From contig NZ_CAJNAT010000025.1 of assembly GCF_905220705.1 (NCBI RefSeq), positions 1 through 64,000 of the forward strand: a stretch of 64,000 bases of DNA, read 5' to 3'. The position numbers and the translations under genes are program-made. The DNA comes from Paraburkholderia domus (GTDB lineage Bacteria > Pseudomonadota > Gammaproteobacteria > Burkholderiales > Burkholderiaceae). Of this stretch, positions 17,057-26,389 are shown one piece after another. Position 1 is the stretch's first letter; each line of letters begins with the position of its first letter. The notes beneath the pieces were generated by a model, which saw only the letters and a program-made list of their open reading frames with translations, did no database searches and was not told where the DNA came from.

Positions 17057-17818
17057 TCAGCTCTTGAGCCGATAGCCGGTCTTGAAGATCCACGCCACGA
17101 TCACGAGAAACACGGCCAGAAACAGCGCGGTCATCCCCAGGCTGACACCGACATCCACATCGGCGAGCCCATAAAAGCTCCAGCGAAATCCGCTAACCAG
17201 ATAGACGATCGGATTGAACAGCGTCACCACCTTCCAGAACGGCGGCAGCATATTGACCGCATAGAAGCTGCCGCCGAGGAATGTGAGCGGCGTGATGATC
17301 AGAAGCGGCACGAGTTGCAACTTCTCGAAGCTATCCGCCCAGATGCCGATAATGAAACCGAGCAGACTGAACGTGACCGCGGTCAGCACCAGAAACAGAA
17401 TCATCCAGAACGGGTGCTGCACTTGCAGCGGCACGAACAGCCCGGCGGTAGCCAGAATGATCAACCCGAGCAGAATGGATTTGGTGGCCGCCGCGCCCAC
17501 ATAACTCACGACGATCTCCAGATACGACACCGGTGCCGACAGCAACTCGTAGATCGTGCCGGTAAAGCGCGGAAAGTAAATGCCGAACGACGCGTTCGAA
17601 ATGCTTTGCGACAGCAGCGACAACATGATCAAACCCGGCACGATGAACGCGCCGTAACTGATGCCGTCCACTTCCTTGATACGCGAACCGATTGCCGCGC
17701 CGAACACGACGAAGTAAAGCGAAGTCGAAATCACCGGCGCGATGATGCTCTGCATCAGCGTGCGCCAGGTGCGCGCCATCTCGAACTTATAGATCGCGCG
17801 AATTGCATAGATATTCAT
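17057..17818 (-). CDS. ABC-2 type transporter permease
   Basis: The 253-aa inner-membrane protein has six hydrophobic segments and the ABC-2 permease pattern (ELLSAPVSYLEIVVSYVGAA...; PLTFLGGSFYAVNMLPPFWK...NPIVYLVSGFRWSF), as in NodJ/YadH-type exporters. With the ATPase encoded immediately upstream it forms an export system, often for polysaccharide, lipid or drug; the cargo is not evident. The start overlaps the ATPase stop by four bases (ATGA), so the two are translationally coupled. Confidence 0.9.
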   Translation of the reverse strand: MNIYAIRAIYKFEMARTWRTLMQSIIAPVISTSLYFVVFGAAIGSRIKEVDGISYGAFIVPGLIMLSLLSQSISNASFGIYFPRFTGTIYELLSAPVSYLEIVVSYVGAAATKSILLGLIILATAGLFVPLQVQHPFWMILFLVLTAVTFSLLGFIIGIWADSFEKLQLVPLLIITPLTFLGGSFYAVNMLPPFWKVVTLFNPIVYLVSGFRWSFYGLADVDVGVSLGMTALFLAVFLVIVAWIFKTGYRLKS

Positions 17819-18741
17819 TGGTTACCTCGAAGCAGGCTGACGAAGATGTCCTCGAGCGAACTTTGCGTCGTATGCAGGTCTTTGAAGCGGATGCCCGCGT
17901 CGTCGAGCGCTTTGAGCAGCGCGATGATATCGGTGCGCCCGCCCTCGCCTTCATAGGTGTAGATCAACTCGTTGCCACCCTTGGCGACATCCAGCCCATA
18001 TCCGGTCAGCGCCGCAGGCACCTCCGCGAGCGAACTCTCCAGTTGCAGCGTCAACTGCTTCTTGCCGAGTTTGCGCATCAACTCCGTCTTCTCTTCCACC
18101 AGCATGATTTCGCCCGCATTGATCACGCCGATGCGGTCGGCCATCTCTTCGGCTTCGTCAATATAGTGCGTGGTGAGAATGATCGTCACGCCGTTGGCGG
18201 TGAGCGAGCGCACCAGCTTCCACATATCGCGGCGCAATTCGACGTCGACACCCGCCGTGGGTTCGTCGAGAAACAGCACGCGCGGTTCGTGCGAGAGCGC
18301 CTTCGCGATCAGCACGCGGCGCTTCATGCCGCCCGACAGCGTAATGATCTTGTTATTGCGTTTGTCCCACAGCGACAGATCGCGCAACACCTTTTCGATG
18401 TAAGCGGGGTTTTTCGGCTTGCCGAACAGCCCGCGGCTGAACGAGACGGTCGCCCAGACGGTTTCGAACGAGTCGGTGGTGAGCTCCTGCGGCACGAGGC
18501 CAATCAGAGAGCGCGCGCCGCGATAGTCCGTCGCGATGTCGCGGCCGTCCACCGTCACGCTGCCAACGCTGGCCTTGACGATGCCGCAGATGATGCTGAT
18601 CAGGGTGGTTTTGCCCGCCCCGTTGGGCCCAAGCAAGGCGAAGATTTCTCCGCGGTTGATCGCCAGATTGATGTTTTTGAGTGCATGAAAACCCGTGGCA
18701 TAGGTTTTCGACAGATTCGTGACCGAAACGATTGGCTGCAT
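17815..18741 (-). CDS. ABC transporter ATP-binding protein (ABC-2 exporter type)
   Basis: The 308-aa ATPase has Walker A LLGPNGAGKTT, signature LSGGMKRR, Walker B VLFLDEPTAGVD and switch His in LTTHYIDEAEEMADR. A C-terminal extension of about 80 residues is typical of DrrA/YadG-type exporters. The frame is open to 18966, but similarity to the family begins at the ATG at 18741 (MQPIVSVTNLSKTY). It partners with the permease at 17057-17818 through an ATGA overlap. Confidence 0.9.
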   Translation of the reverse strand: MQPIVSVTNLSKTYATGFHALKNINLAINRGEIFALLGPNGAGKTTLISIICGIVKASVGSVTVDGRDIATDYRGARSLIGLVPQELTTDSFETVWATVSFSRGLFGKPKNPAYIEKVLRDLSLWDKRNNKIITLSGGMKRRVLIAKALSHEPRVLFLDEPTAGVDVELRRDMWKLVRSLTANGVTIILTTHYIDEAEEMADRIGVINAGEIMLVEEKTELMRKLGKKQLTLQLESSLAEVPAALTGYGLDVAKGGNELIYTYEGEGGRTDIIALLKALDDAGIRFKDLHTTQSSLEDIFVSLLRGNQ

Positions 18742-18946
18742 GGATTCGACGATGGCAGACACCGGTATTTGATTGGAAGGAGGCGGTGCGAATGCGCGAC
18801 CGCACCCGCAATGTAATTGAAAGTACGAAAGCGTGCAGCACAAGCTCCAGACCTCAGGAACGCCTCGTGCGCCGATCAGGCCCCATCGGCGATGGCGTAC
18901 AGGCCTTTCGACATCAACTGGGGGCTGGCCGGAACTGCCGCTTCCG

Positions 18947-20647
18947 TCACGGTTCGGCGCATGCAAAGCTGCTGGCGAGATTCACATTACCCTTACCGCC
19001 ATAGCGGGGAAACAGCGGGTAACGGCACAACGGACGCGAGCGTCCATTGGTTGCTGCCGCGATATCCGTAGCGGTCAAGGTTTCGGGCGCCACGCCGCGT
19101 GTGACCCAATTATCGAGCGCGCCCAGCAGGTCCACGGACGGGATGAACACTCCGCTGCCATGTTGAAAGCCCGGCACCATGTACAGCCGCATGAACGCAT
19201 CGACCTGGTCGATGCCGAAGCGATCGATCAGCGCTTCGTAGTAGGCGATCGTCTGGTTCGGGCTGATGACTTCGTCGGCGAGGCCTTGCAGCGTGATGAG
19301 CTTGCCGCCGCGCGCGATGTAGCGTGCGAGGTCGGGGTTCATCGCGCCGATCGTCTGTGACAGCGCGACAAGCTGTGCACGATATTTGCCGGGATGCAGC
19401 GGGTCGAACCTGAGCGAGTCGAATTCCGCGTCACGCGTCACGAAATAGCGAATGTAGCCGTCGCCCTGCGCGAACAGGTAGCCGTTGGCAAAGAAAGTCG
19501 GCACCGGCAGGCGCTCGGGTTGATGCGCCAGCCCGAGCATGCCGCTCAGATGCGTACCCTGAAAGACGTTGTAGCCGCGATAGCCCGTGACGCCCCACGC
19601 CAGCGTGTACGGCAACGACAGGCCATCGCGCATCACCAGCAAGGTGGAGAATTGCGCATCGGTGAGGCATTCGTCGTGCGAGGGCGCCCGTCCGGCACAG
19701 CGCAACGAGGCGATGATTTCCGCTTCGTGTTCCCGGCAGCCGGCGACGTCGCTGATGATGCCGTCCGCCGCGCCGTCGAGCCGGTCGCAGATCGCCAGCG
19801 TGCGTTGAACCACGTGCTCGAGCAACAGCGGTGGAATGAAACCGCCCGGCGTTGCAAATTCCGCCTGGCCGATCTTCACCCCCATCAAACGCACGCCGGT
19901 AAAGTTGAGCGCGGGCGAATTGGCGATCACACCGTCGTAATCGTCGGGATAGCGCTGCATCACCGTGTAGCCTTCACGCCCGCCCGTCGAGCCACCGGCG
20001 AAATACATCCGTTGCGGCGGCCGGCCGTAAGCGCGCGCAATGAGGGCGAGCGCGGCGTCGTGCGTTTTCTTCAGATGCGCGTAGCCGAAATTCGTCACCG
20101 CTTCGTCGACGAGGCCGAAGACCGCGAGCGACGAATCGCCCACATGCCCGGAGTCGTCACCGAAGGTCGCATAGCCTTGCGCGAGCGGTGCGCGATCCGG
20201 AGAAAACGGCATCACACCCGTGCCGCTCACCACCACGCCGTTATAGCCCCCGCCGCCGATCTGCAGCGCGCGGCCGTTCCAGCGGCGCGGCAGATTCAGG
20301 TCGAAGCGGATATCGGGCGTGCTGGCCCTGAGCGCCTTGATGCGGCCTGTGATGCGGCAATATTCGCCGCCTTGCTGATTGCCGGGCGCCGTGGCGGCCA
20401 CCATTGCCGCGCTTTCGATCTGCACACCCGCAGTCGGCAAGGCAATCAGTTCAGGGGGTAATACGGCGCCCGCGAATTCCGCGCAATGCATGGCGAGCGG
20501 ATCTTCCTTGGGCGCGGCAAATGCGTCCGAGGCGCTCATCAGCCATAGCGCCGAACCGACAACCGTGACGACCGTGGCGATCGTGCGTGAACCTCGCGTA
20601 GAACGCGCATGGCGCCGATAACGCTTATGGCGCACACGCGCCCTCAT
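18947..20647 (-). CDS. Tannase/feruloyl esterase family protein, exported
   Basis: A 566-aa protein with a basic N-terminus, a signal-type hydrophobic segment (TIATVVTVVGSALWLMSASDAFAAP) and the tannase fold. The nucleophile Ser is in FAGGSTGGREGYTVMQRYPDDYDGVIANSPA; the Asp is probably in GLADEVISP and the His in PGFQHGSG. Family enzymes cleave aromatic esters such as galloyl or feruloyl esters. The frame is open to 20842, but the ATG at 20647 overlaps the stop of the OpgC-like gene by four bases, which fixes the start. Coupling to a membrane OpgC-like protein is unusual for this family. A second family member is at 54650-56419. Confidence 0.85.
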   Translation of the reverse strand: MRARVRHKRYRRHARSTRGSRTIATVVTVVGSALWLMSASDAFAAPKEDPLAMHCAEFAGAVLPPELIALPTAGVQIESAAMVAATAPGNQQGGEYCRITGRIKALRASTPDIRFDLNLPRRWNGRALQIGGGGYNGVVVSGTGVMPFSPDRAPLAQGYATFGDDSGHVGDSSLAVFGLVDEAVTNFGYAHLKKTHDAALALIARAYGRPPQRMYFAGGSTGGREGYTVMQRYPDDYDGVIANSPALNFTGVRLMGVKIGQAEFATPGGFIPPLLLEHVVQRTLAICDRLDGAADGIISDVAGCREHEAEIIASLRCAGRAPSHDECLTDAQFSTLLVMRDGLSLPYTLAWGVTGYRGYNVFQGTHLSGMLGLAHQPERLPVPTFFANGYLFAQGDGYIRYFVTRDAEFDSLRFDPLHPGKYRAQLVALSQTIGAMNPDLARYIARGGKLITLQGLADEVISPNQTIAYYEALIDRFGIDQVDAFMRLYMVPGFQHGSGVFIPSVDLLGALDNWVTRGVAPETLTATDIAAATNGRSRPLCRYPLFPRYGGKGNVNLASSFACAEP

Positions 20648-21750
20648 CCGTAACCCGCGCCGTTGGCAGCCGTGCGCTGCGGCTGCCCTTTCCAGTCGTT
20701 CCAGCCGCGCGCGATCATCAGCACCAAGCCGATGGCGACCAGATCGCCACCGAGTCCGACCAGCGTGCCGCGAAAACCGTGGAACGTATGCGGCGTCGCC
20801 GTATCGACAATCAACGACACCAGTGTGCCGGCGACAAAACACACGAGCCCGGTACGGCCGACCGTCACCACAGCCGGCAACCGCTCTGCAAGCCGTGCGA
20901 CGTGGCCCTGGCGCACGAACTGCGCAGCAAGCCAGGCAATGACGACGAAGTTGATCACACGTTCCACGGAAAGATTCTGTTTAAGCACGCCAGGCAGCGG
21001 CTGCGTCAGCACAAAGAGTTTGACAATGGCAAATGCCAGCACCGCAACCACCGCGGCGCGCGTGAACCAGCGCGCGGTGCGGGTCGCGTGAAAGCGCTCG
21101 CTGACGGGTTGCACCCGGCACAGAATACCGAGCACAAACATCAGTTGCCATGCAAACGGATTAAAAGCCCAGTCGGCCACGTCGTCAATGCTGAATAGTC
21201 CGGCCAGCGGCCGGGCCAGTGCCCAGATCGACACGCTCAGGCCCAGCGCCGCGAGCGACGAACGGCGCGCCAGCGGCACCACGAACGGCACGCATAACGC
21301 GAAGACCACGTACATGGGCAGCACGCTCGACAGATACGGCTGGCGTCGCAGCACGGCAATATCGAACGCCGCGCGCAGTGGCTGAACCACGAACGGCTGC
21401 CAGCCGCTAAGGTCGACCATCGGGGGGTTCAGATGCAATTGCGCGAGGACGGCGCCGGACAGCAGCGTCAATACAGCCGTCAATAGATAGGCACGGTAAA
21501 TCTCCCAGCAGCGCCAGACGAAGCGCATCTTCGCCGCACTCTCGCCGCGGCCCGCGAGCACCGCCGTATACGCTGCCGCCGACGCATAGCCGCCGAGGAA
21601 CACGAACACTTCGGCCGAGTCGCACAAGGCATACGTGTGCAACATCAGATGCGACAGCGTGCTGCCGGGAATGTGGTCCAGCACGATGACAATCAGCACG
21701 ACGCCGCGAAAGAAATCCACTTCGATCGAGCGTCCGCGGCGCGTGTCCAT
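20644..21750 (-). CDS. OpgC-domain membrane protein (glucan succinyltransferase-like)
   Basis: The 368-aa protein has about ten hydrophobic segments and the OpgC opening SIEVDFFRGVVLIVIVLDHIPGSTLSHLMLHTYALCDSAEVFVFLGGYASAAAY. OpgC-type proteins transfer succinyl groups to periplasmic glucans or act on other extracytoplasmic glycans. No opgG or opgH is nearby. The gene is divergent from another acyltransferase (22109-23293) across 358 bp and is translationally coupled through ATGA to the esterase downstream, which suggests that an acyl group is added by one and removed by the other, or simple co-regulation. Confidence 0.82.
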   Translation of the reverse strand: MDTRRGRSIEVDFFRGVVLIVIVLDHIPGSTLSHLMLHTYALCDSAEVFVFLGGYASAAAYTAVLAGRGESAAKMRFVWRCWEIYRAYLLTAVLTLLSGAVLAQLHLNPPMVDLSGWQPFVVQPLRAAFDIAVLRRQPYLSSVLPMYVVFALCVPFVVPLARRSSLAALGLSVSIWALARPLAGLFSIDDVADWAFNPFAWQLMFVLGILCRVQPVSERFHATRTARWFTRAAVVAVLAFAIVKLFVLTQPLPGVLKQNLSVERVINFVVIAWLAAQFVRQGHVARLAERLPAVVTVGRTGLVCFVAGTLVSLIVDTATPHTFHGFRGTLVGLGGDLVAIGLVLMIARGWNDWKGQPQRTAANGAGYG

Positions 21751-22108
21751 TCAGGTTCTCGCAAAGTGGCGCGTGCATGCAATGCGCTGTGAAAAGCGGC
21801 TATGTACCGTTGTTTACCGTAGGAACTCCATAACAATAAAACGTTCCCATCGATACCGTGCAGCAGGTCGACGCGCGCTGACAACCGCCCTTTAAATGCA
21901 TGTGGGGCGCCAGCAATCTGAAATTCAGATGTCGGCATGCAGTAATACTGAGTCATCGCACCTTCGATTCGCGGCAAGTTTTGCGGCTTTTAATGCGTCC
22001 GGCGTGAGCACGATCGGTAAGGGCTGCGGAAAAAAATAGCCGATTGTGATGCGCGATTTCTTTCGCTTTTTTTCATCGTAGGATGGACCCGCACTGGAAG
22101 ACGACCAC
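21751..22108. other. Divergent intergenic region
   Basis: 358 bp between the OpgC-like gene (minus) and the acyltransferase gene (plus). It must hold both promoters. It is richer in A and T around 21815-21850 and 22030-22080. I see no gene and no strong repeat. Confidence 0.5.
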
Positions 22109-23293
22109 ATGAACAACAGGATTGCCGGCTTCGACGGATTGCGCGCGATTGCAGTCCTAATGGTATTTTTTCAGCACCGCCTATTCGGTGACATCGGCGA
22201 GATTGGCCATCTCGGCGTGTGGACCTTCTTCGCGCTGAGCGGCTTTCTGATCATCGGCATTCTGTCCGCGCAACGCACGCGCATCGAAAGAAACGGCAGC
22301 CGGTTCGGCGCGGAGCTGAAGCGCTTCCTGTTTCGCCGCACGCTGCGCATATTTCCGATTTACTACCTGATGCTGGTGGTGATGTGCGTGCTGATGGCAC
22401 TCGGGATGGCGAGTCCCGAACTGGCTGGCGGCATGCCATACCATTTCGCTTATCTGTCGAACCTCTGGATCGGCTCGGTACTCCATTACTGGCCGGGGCG
22501 TTACTCGCATCTCTGGAGTCTCGCGATCGAAGAGCAGTTTTATCTCGTGTTTGCGCCGTTATTGCTGCTGGTTGCGGCGCGGCGGCATCGCGCGGTGTGC
22601 CTCACGATCGTCGCGGTTGGACTGGTTTCGCTGCTGGCGATGCGAGCGGCACAGTGGCAGGAAATCACGATTTATACGCATCCGCTGACCAACTTCTGGC
22701 TGCTGGCGTTGGGCGGGATTGGCGGCTTGATGATCGCAGGAGAAGAGAGCCGCTTGCGAGTCATGCTCGGGCATGGCATGACGCTTCTGGTGTTGAGTGT
22801 TTGCCTGGTGGGGTTTTGTGCGACTGAGCCAAGGTGGAGTCAGTTGGACAGTTCGCTTGCCTTCACGACGGTCAGTGCCTTGTATGGCGTCTCTATCGCG
22901 GCGCTTGTGTGTTCAATTGCGTGCTGCCGCAACGCGGCAGTGATCGGTCTGCTTGAAACCGGCTGGCTGGTGAGCTTCGGGCGCATCAGTTACGGCTTTT
23001 ATCTCTATCACAATCTGATTCCCGACCTGACCCGCAACCACCACGCCACCGCGTTCTTCGGCGGCACCGTGCCGCTATGGGCGCACATCGCCGGTATTGC
23101 CGCGTCGTTTGCAATTTCGCTGGCGATGGCCGTGCTGTCCTGGCGGCTGATCGAGGCACCGATTCTTCGCTTGAAAACGCGGCGCGCACCGGTGGACACC
23201 GCAACTCCCGCGGCTACGCAAACGCCGGCCACGTTTGCCGCTCGCAACGAGCCCGCGTTGAGAGATGAAAGCGCCGCTTCAGATGTCGTTTGA
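22109..23293 (+). CDS. Acyltransferase-3 family membrane protein (OafA/YrhL-like)
   Basis: The 394-aa protein opens with the family signature RIAGFDGLRAIAVLMVFFQHRLF and continues GHLGVWTFFALSGFLI and WSLAIEEQFYLVFAP, with about ten membrane spans. Such proteins O-acetylate lipopolysaccharide, exopolysaccharide or nodulation factors using cytoplasmic acyl-CoA. The C-terminal 35 residues are hydrophilic and Ala/Thr-rich. No glycan synthesis genes are adjacent apart from the divergent OpgC-like gene, so the acceptor is unknown. Confidence 0.88.
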   Translation: MNNRIAGFDGLRAIAVLMVFFQHRLFGDIGEIGHLGVWTFFALSGFLIIGILSAQRTRIERNGSRFGAELKRFLFRRTLRIFPIYYLMLVVMCVLMALGMASPELAGGMPYHFAYLSNLWIGSVLHYWPGRYSHLWSLAIEEQFYLVFAPLLLLVAARRHRAVCLTIVAVGLVSLLAMRAAQWQEITIYTHPLTNFWLLALGGIGGLMIAGEESRLRVMLGHGMTLLVLSVCLVGFCATEPRWSQLDSSLAFTTVSALYGVSIAALVCSIACCRNAAVIGLLETGWLVSFGRISYGFYLYHNLIPDLTRNHHATAFFGGTVPLWAHIAGIAASFAISLAMAVLSWRLIEAPILRLKTRRAPVDTATPAATQTPATFAARNEPALRDESAASDVV

Positions 23294-23481
23294 AGGAATC
23301 AATCATTACGTTCTGCTTTCATGCGGCTTGAGTAAGGGCACGGTATCATGCGGCCTCACTTAGCCGGCCGCTTCGACCCTTGCGCAACACGCGGGCATTG
23401 AACAGGCCGAACGATAAAAACAAGCCACTGCCCGCGCGAATTCCGGTCCATCTGGTCCGCGCGGTTGGCTCGCGGACTTCA

Positions 23482-24279
23482 ATGATGGTTCATTTCAGTT
23501 TCCTCAACGGCGTGCTTGGCGCGGGCCTGCAGGCGCTCAGCCTCTACGCGCTGCTTGGCATTATTGCGGCGCTGTTGCTGGGCGGGATGGTCAAGGGCGT
23601 GGTCAGTATCGGCGTGCCGCTGGTGGCGATGCCGATTCTCAGCCAGTTCATGCCGATCAAGGAGGCCGTTCTATTGCTGTCGATGCCGATCATTCTCGGC
23701 AATATTCCACAGGCGCTGGAAGGCGGCGACATGCTGCCGACAATCCGGCGCATTGCCGCGCCGTTGATCGGCACGGTGATCGGCAACATCGTCGGCGTGA
23801 GCGTATTGATCTCGCTGGCGCCCCATCGCGCACAGGCTGCCGCGGGCATATTGCTGATCGTTGCGGCGCTGCTCCTGTTGCTTTCGCCGCGGCTTACGCT
23901 GTCACCGGCATGGGCCAAGCCGGCAGGGTTCGTGTTGGGATTCGGTGCGGCGGTGATGGAGAGCATCGCTTCGGTGCCGGGGCCATTACTGGCGATGTAT
24001 CTGATCGCCACGGGCGCCACGGGGAAAGTCTTTACGAAGCAGATCGCCATCATTCTCGTCGTTTCGATTATCACGTTGGTCGCCACGTTTAGCGGCGGCG
24101 CGCATGCCAGCTTGAGCGATCTGGCCATTTCGGCTTGCGCGAGTGTGCCGGTGATCGTGGGAATGATATTAGTGCGGCCGCTTAGAGACAGGTTGCCGCC
24201 CGCGGCGTTTCGCGTTCTGGTTCTGGTGTTCGTTCTGGCAGCCGCTGCGCAGATGGTTTGGAAATCCGGGGTTTTATAG
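23482..24279 (+). CDS. TauE/SafE family permease (probable sulfite or organosulfonate exporter)
   Basis: The protein of about 265 aa has eight hydrophobic segments and the repeat GGMVKGVVSIGVPLVAMPIL in the first half with VLGFGAAVMESIASVPGPLLAMYL in the second, the internal duplication of TauE/SafE (DUF81) proteins. These are assigned to export of sulfite or sulfo-compounds, or import of organic anions. ATG codons at 23482 and 23485 are both possible; the frame is open to 23380 with no better start. No sulfur metabolism genes are adjacent. Confidence 0.78.
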   Translation: MMVHFSFLNGVLGAGLQALSLYALLGIIAALLLGGMVKGVVSIGVPLVAMPILSQFMPIKEAVLLLSMPIILGNIPQALEGGDMLPTIRRIAAPLIGTVIGNIVGVSVLISLAPHRAQAAAGILLIVAALLLLLSPRLTLSPAWAKPAGFVLGFGAAVMESIASVPGPLLAMYLIATGATGKVFTKQIAIILVVSIITLVATFSGGAHASLSDLAISACASVPVIVGMILVRPLRDRLPPAAFRVLVLVFVLAAAAQMVWKSGVL

Positions 24280-24374
24280 GCGTTGGGGCGGGGCACGCCG
24301 GTCAATCCAAGTCGTGGAACGCGCATTGCTGGTCATTGCCTACAGCAATCAACCGGAGAGCCGTCCCGGCAATC

Positions 24375-24611
24375 ATGGCAAATCCCCCGAACGAGCAAGA
24401 CTCCAAGCCGGATGAAGATCCGGGCAGCCCGCCTACCGAGGTATCCAAGCCCATCGGCGACGCCGTTCCCACGCCGGTCGAACCGGGTCTCGATCAGCCG
24501 TTGCCAAAAAAGGGAACGACGCCACCGCCTGAAGAAAAGTCCAACGACGCCCTGGGCGAAACCGACACGCCTCCCGGCGTGCCGCCGCCCGGCCCCTCCG
24601 ACTTTGCATAA
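24375..24611 (+). CDS. Small proline-rich hypothetical protein
   Basis: A 78-aa acidic protein, rich in Pro, Asp and Glu (PDEDPGSPPTEVSKP; PPGVPPPGPSDFA), with no signal peptide or membrane span and probably disordered. It lies between the TauE gene and the convergent amidohydrolase gene. Ribosome binding evidence is weak. The biased but non-repetitive composition and lack of out-of-place residues suggest a genuine gene, yet the function is unknown. Confidence 0.5.
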   Translation: MANPPNEQDSKPDEDPGSPPTEVSKPIGDAVPTPVEPGLDQPLPKKGTTPPPEEKSNDALGETDTPPGVPPPGPSDFA

Positions 24612-24621
24612 CCACGGCCCG

Positions 24622-26358
24622 CTAGCGCGGACGTCGTGGCCAGGAGGGCTGTGATACGGCCAGAGCGTCCACCGAACCATGAGTGACTGCACCGTTCATC
24701 ATCGTCAGCGCCACGTTCATGCGGCCGATGTCGTGCGGTGCAACTTCAAACAGATCGCTCTCCAGCACGATCAAGTCAGCCCGCTTGCCACATGTGACCG
24801 ATCCGATCTCGTGTTCCATGCGCAACTGGTACGCCCCATTGATCGTGTAAGCCGCAATCAGTTGCGGAATGCTCAAGCGTTCATTGCGGTCCGGTAACAC
24901 CGGCGCATCGGCTTCGCCCGCTAACTGACGCGTGTGCCCCGATTCGATATGCTCGACTGGCCGATGCTGGCAACGGCACTGACACGCCAGTCCATCCATA
25001 CCGATCGAAACCGTCACGCCCTGATCGATGAAGGTGCGGAACTTGTACATATTGCTCCAGCGCTCTTCGCCGTAGTATTCCCGAATCAACTCGCTATACG
25101 CATCCACCACGCCCCATTGCAATTGGGTGTTGGCGAGCACGCCGAGCCGCCGGAAGCGCGGAATATCGTCGGGATGGGTCAGGAATGCGTGGGTAATCAC
25201 GTGGCGCCGTTCGCGCGACGGATTCGTCGCATTCACCTGCTCCAGACCATCCAATGCGAGCCGCACCGCGGCGTCACCCACGCAATGCATCATCACGTCG
25301 ATGCCGTGCCGGTCCGCTTCGAGCAGCAGCCGCCTGAAATCCTCCTCCGGCATCGTCGTGTCGCCGCACGTATGCGGCTGATCCGCGTACGGCGCCAACA
25401 GATACGCTGTATGGTTCATTTCGGTGCCGTCGATGAATAGCTTGAGCACCTGTGCTTTCACCAAGGGCGAGTGATAACGCGAGCGGTAATCGAGCAGCGT
25501 CGCGACCGGATCGGTCACCGCGCCCAGCGCCGCATAGCTGCCGACCACCCGTAATTTGAGGCGGTCTTCGCGTTCCATCTGCTGCAAAGTCTCATAGAGT
25601 AGCGATTGATCGCCGCTCGGGTCGAGAAAGCCCGCGTCGAAAACCGTCGTGATGCCCGCCGCAGCGAGCTTTTCCTGCCAGACAGAAAACGATTGCAGAT
25701 AAAGGTCGATGCCTTGCGGAAAATAGCCGGCGTCGCTCAATCTGCGCATCAGCAGCGAATAGGCCGCGCCGTCCACGACGAGGCCGGTCGGTTCGCCGCT
25801 CACCGGGTCCTTCTCGAACCAGCTCGCGCCCTCTTCCGCCACCGGCGTGTCCCGATCGATACCGGCGATCTCCAGCGCTTTCGAATTGGCCCACATGGTG
25901 TGGAAATCGGTAGAGAGCAGGCAGACGGGGCGGTCGGGACAGATCTCGTCGAGCGTCTCCTTCCGCAGCATATGCGCGGGCATGGTGGCCTGGACCCAGC
26001 CCATGCCGCTGATCGCTTTCTCATGCGGATGGCCGATCACATAGTCGCGCAATGCGTCGAGCACCTTCTGAGGGTCTTCGAAGTTCACGAACGCCTGAAA
26101 CGCGAAAGCGGTCGTCGAAAAATGCCAATGCGATTCGACAAAACCCGGCAGCATCAACCTCTGGCCGACGTCGATGCATCGGGTCCGCTCTCCAATGAAC
26201 GCGCTCACCGCGCTTTCATCGCCGACGCAAATGATTCGATCGCCGCGCACGGCAACAGCCTCGGCCCACGGCTTCTGCTGATCGACTGTGTAGACGCGTG
26301 CGTTGACGAACACATAATCGGCTGCCTCTGTATTCATGCTCACTGTGTGCTGATTCAT
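24622..26358 (-). CDS. Amidohydrolase family protein (YtcJ-like, metal-dependent)
   Basis: The 578-aa protein has the amidohydrolase composite domain: an N-terminal beta part (VFVNARVYTVD), LMLPGFVESHWHF in place of the usual metal-binding HxH, VMMHCVGDAAVRLALDGLE and a C-terminal return to the beta part (GSVTCGKRADLIVLESD). The metal His in ESHWHF is retained as H-W-H. YtcJ-type enzymes act on N-substituted formamides or similar amides. The ATG at 26358 follows AAGGAAA and is preferred over the frame start at 26454. It is the last gene of the second amide module, 31 bp after the amidase. Confidence 0.85.
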   Translation of the reverse strand: MNQHTVSMNTEAADYVFVNARVYTVDQQKPWAEAVAVRGDRIICVGDESAVSAFIGERTRCIDVGQRLMLPGFVESHWHFSTTAFAFQAFVNFEDPQKVLDALRDYVIGHPHEKAISGMGWVQATMPAHMLRKETLDEICPDRPVCLLSTDFHTMWANSKALEIAGIDRDTPVAEEGASWFEKDPVSGEPTGLVVDGAAYSLLMRRLSDAGYFPQGIDLYLQSFSVWQEKLAAAGITTVFDAGFLDPSGDQSLLYETLQQMEREDRLKLRVVGSYAALGAVTDPVATLLDYRSRYHSPLVKAQVLKLFIDGTEMNHTAYLLAPYADQPHTCGDTTMPEEDFRRLLLEADRHGIDVMMHCVGDAAVRLALDGLEQVNATNPSRERRHVITHAFLTHPDDIPRFRRLGVLANTQLQWGVVDAYSELIREYYGEERWSNMYKFRTFIDQGVTVSIGMDGLACQCRCQHRPVEHIESGHTRQLAGEADAPVLPDRNERLSIPQLIAAYTINGAYQLRMEHEIGSVTCGKRADLIVLESDLFEVAPHDIGRMNVALTMMNGAVTHGSVDALAVSQPSWPRRPR

Positions 26359-26389
26359 AGTTTTCCTTCTGCGATCACGTGAAAGCGGC

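Noticed and set aside
16999..17956. Open frame (318 aa) on plus strand with many Gln, His and Arg
   Set aside because: Antisense to the ABC-2 permease; composition typical of antisense to a membrane protein.
19394..20461. Long open frame (355 aa) on plus strand
   Set aside because: Antisense to the tannase-family esterase, rich in Arg, His, Gln and Ala as expected for a GC-rich shadow frame, with no recognisable domain.
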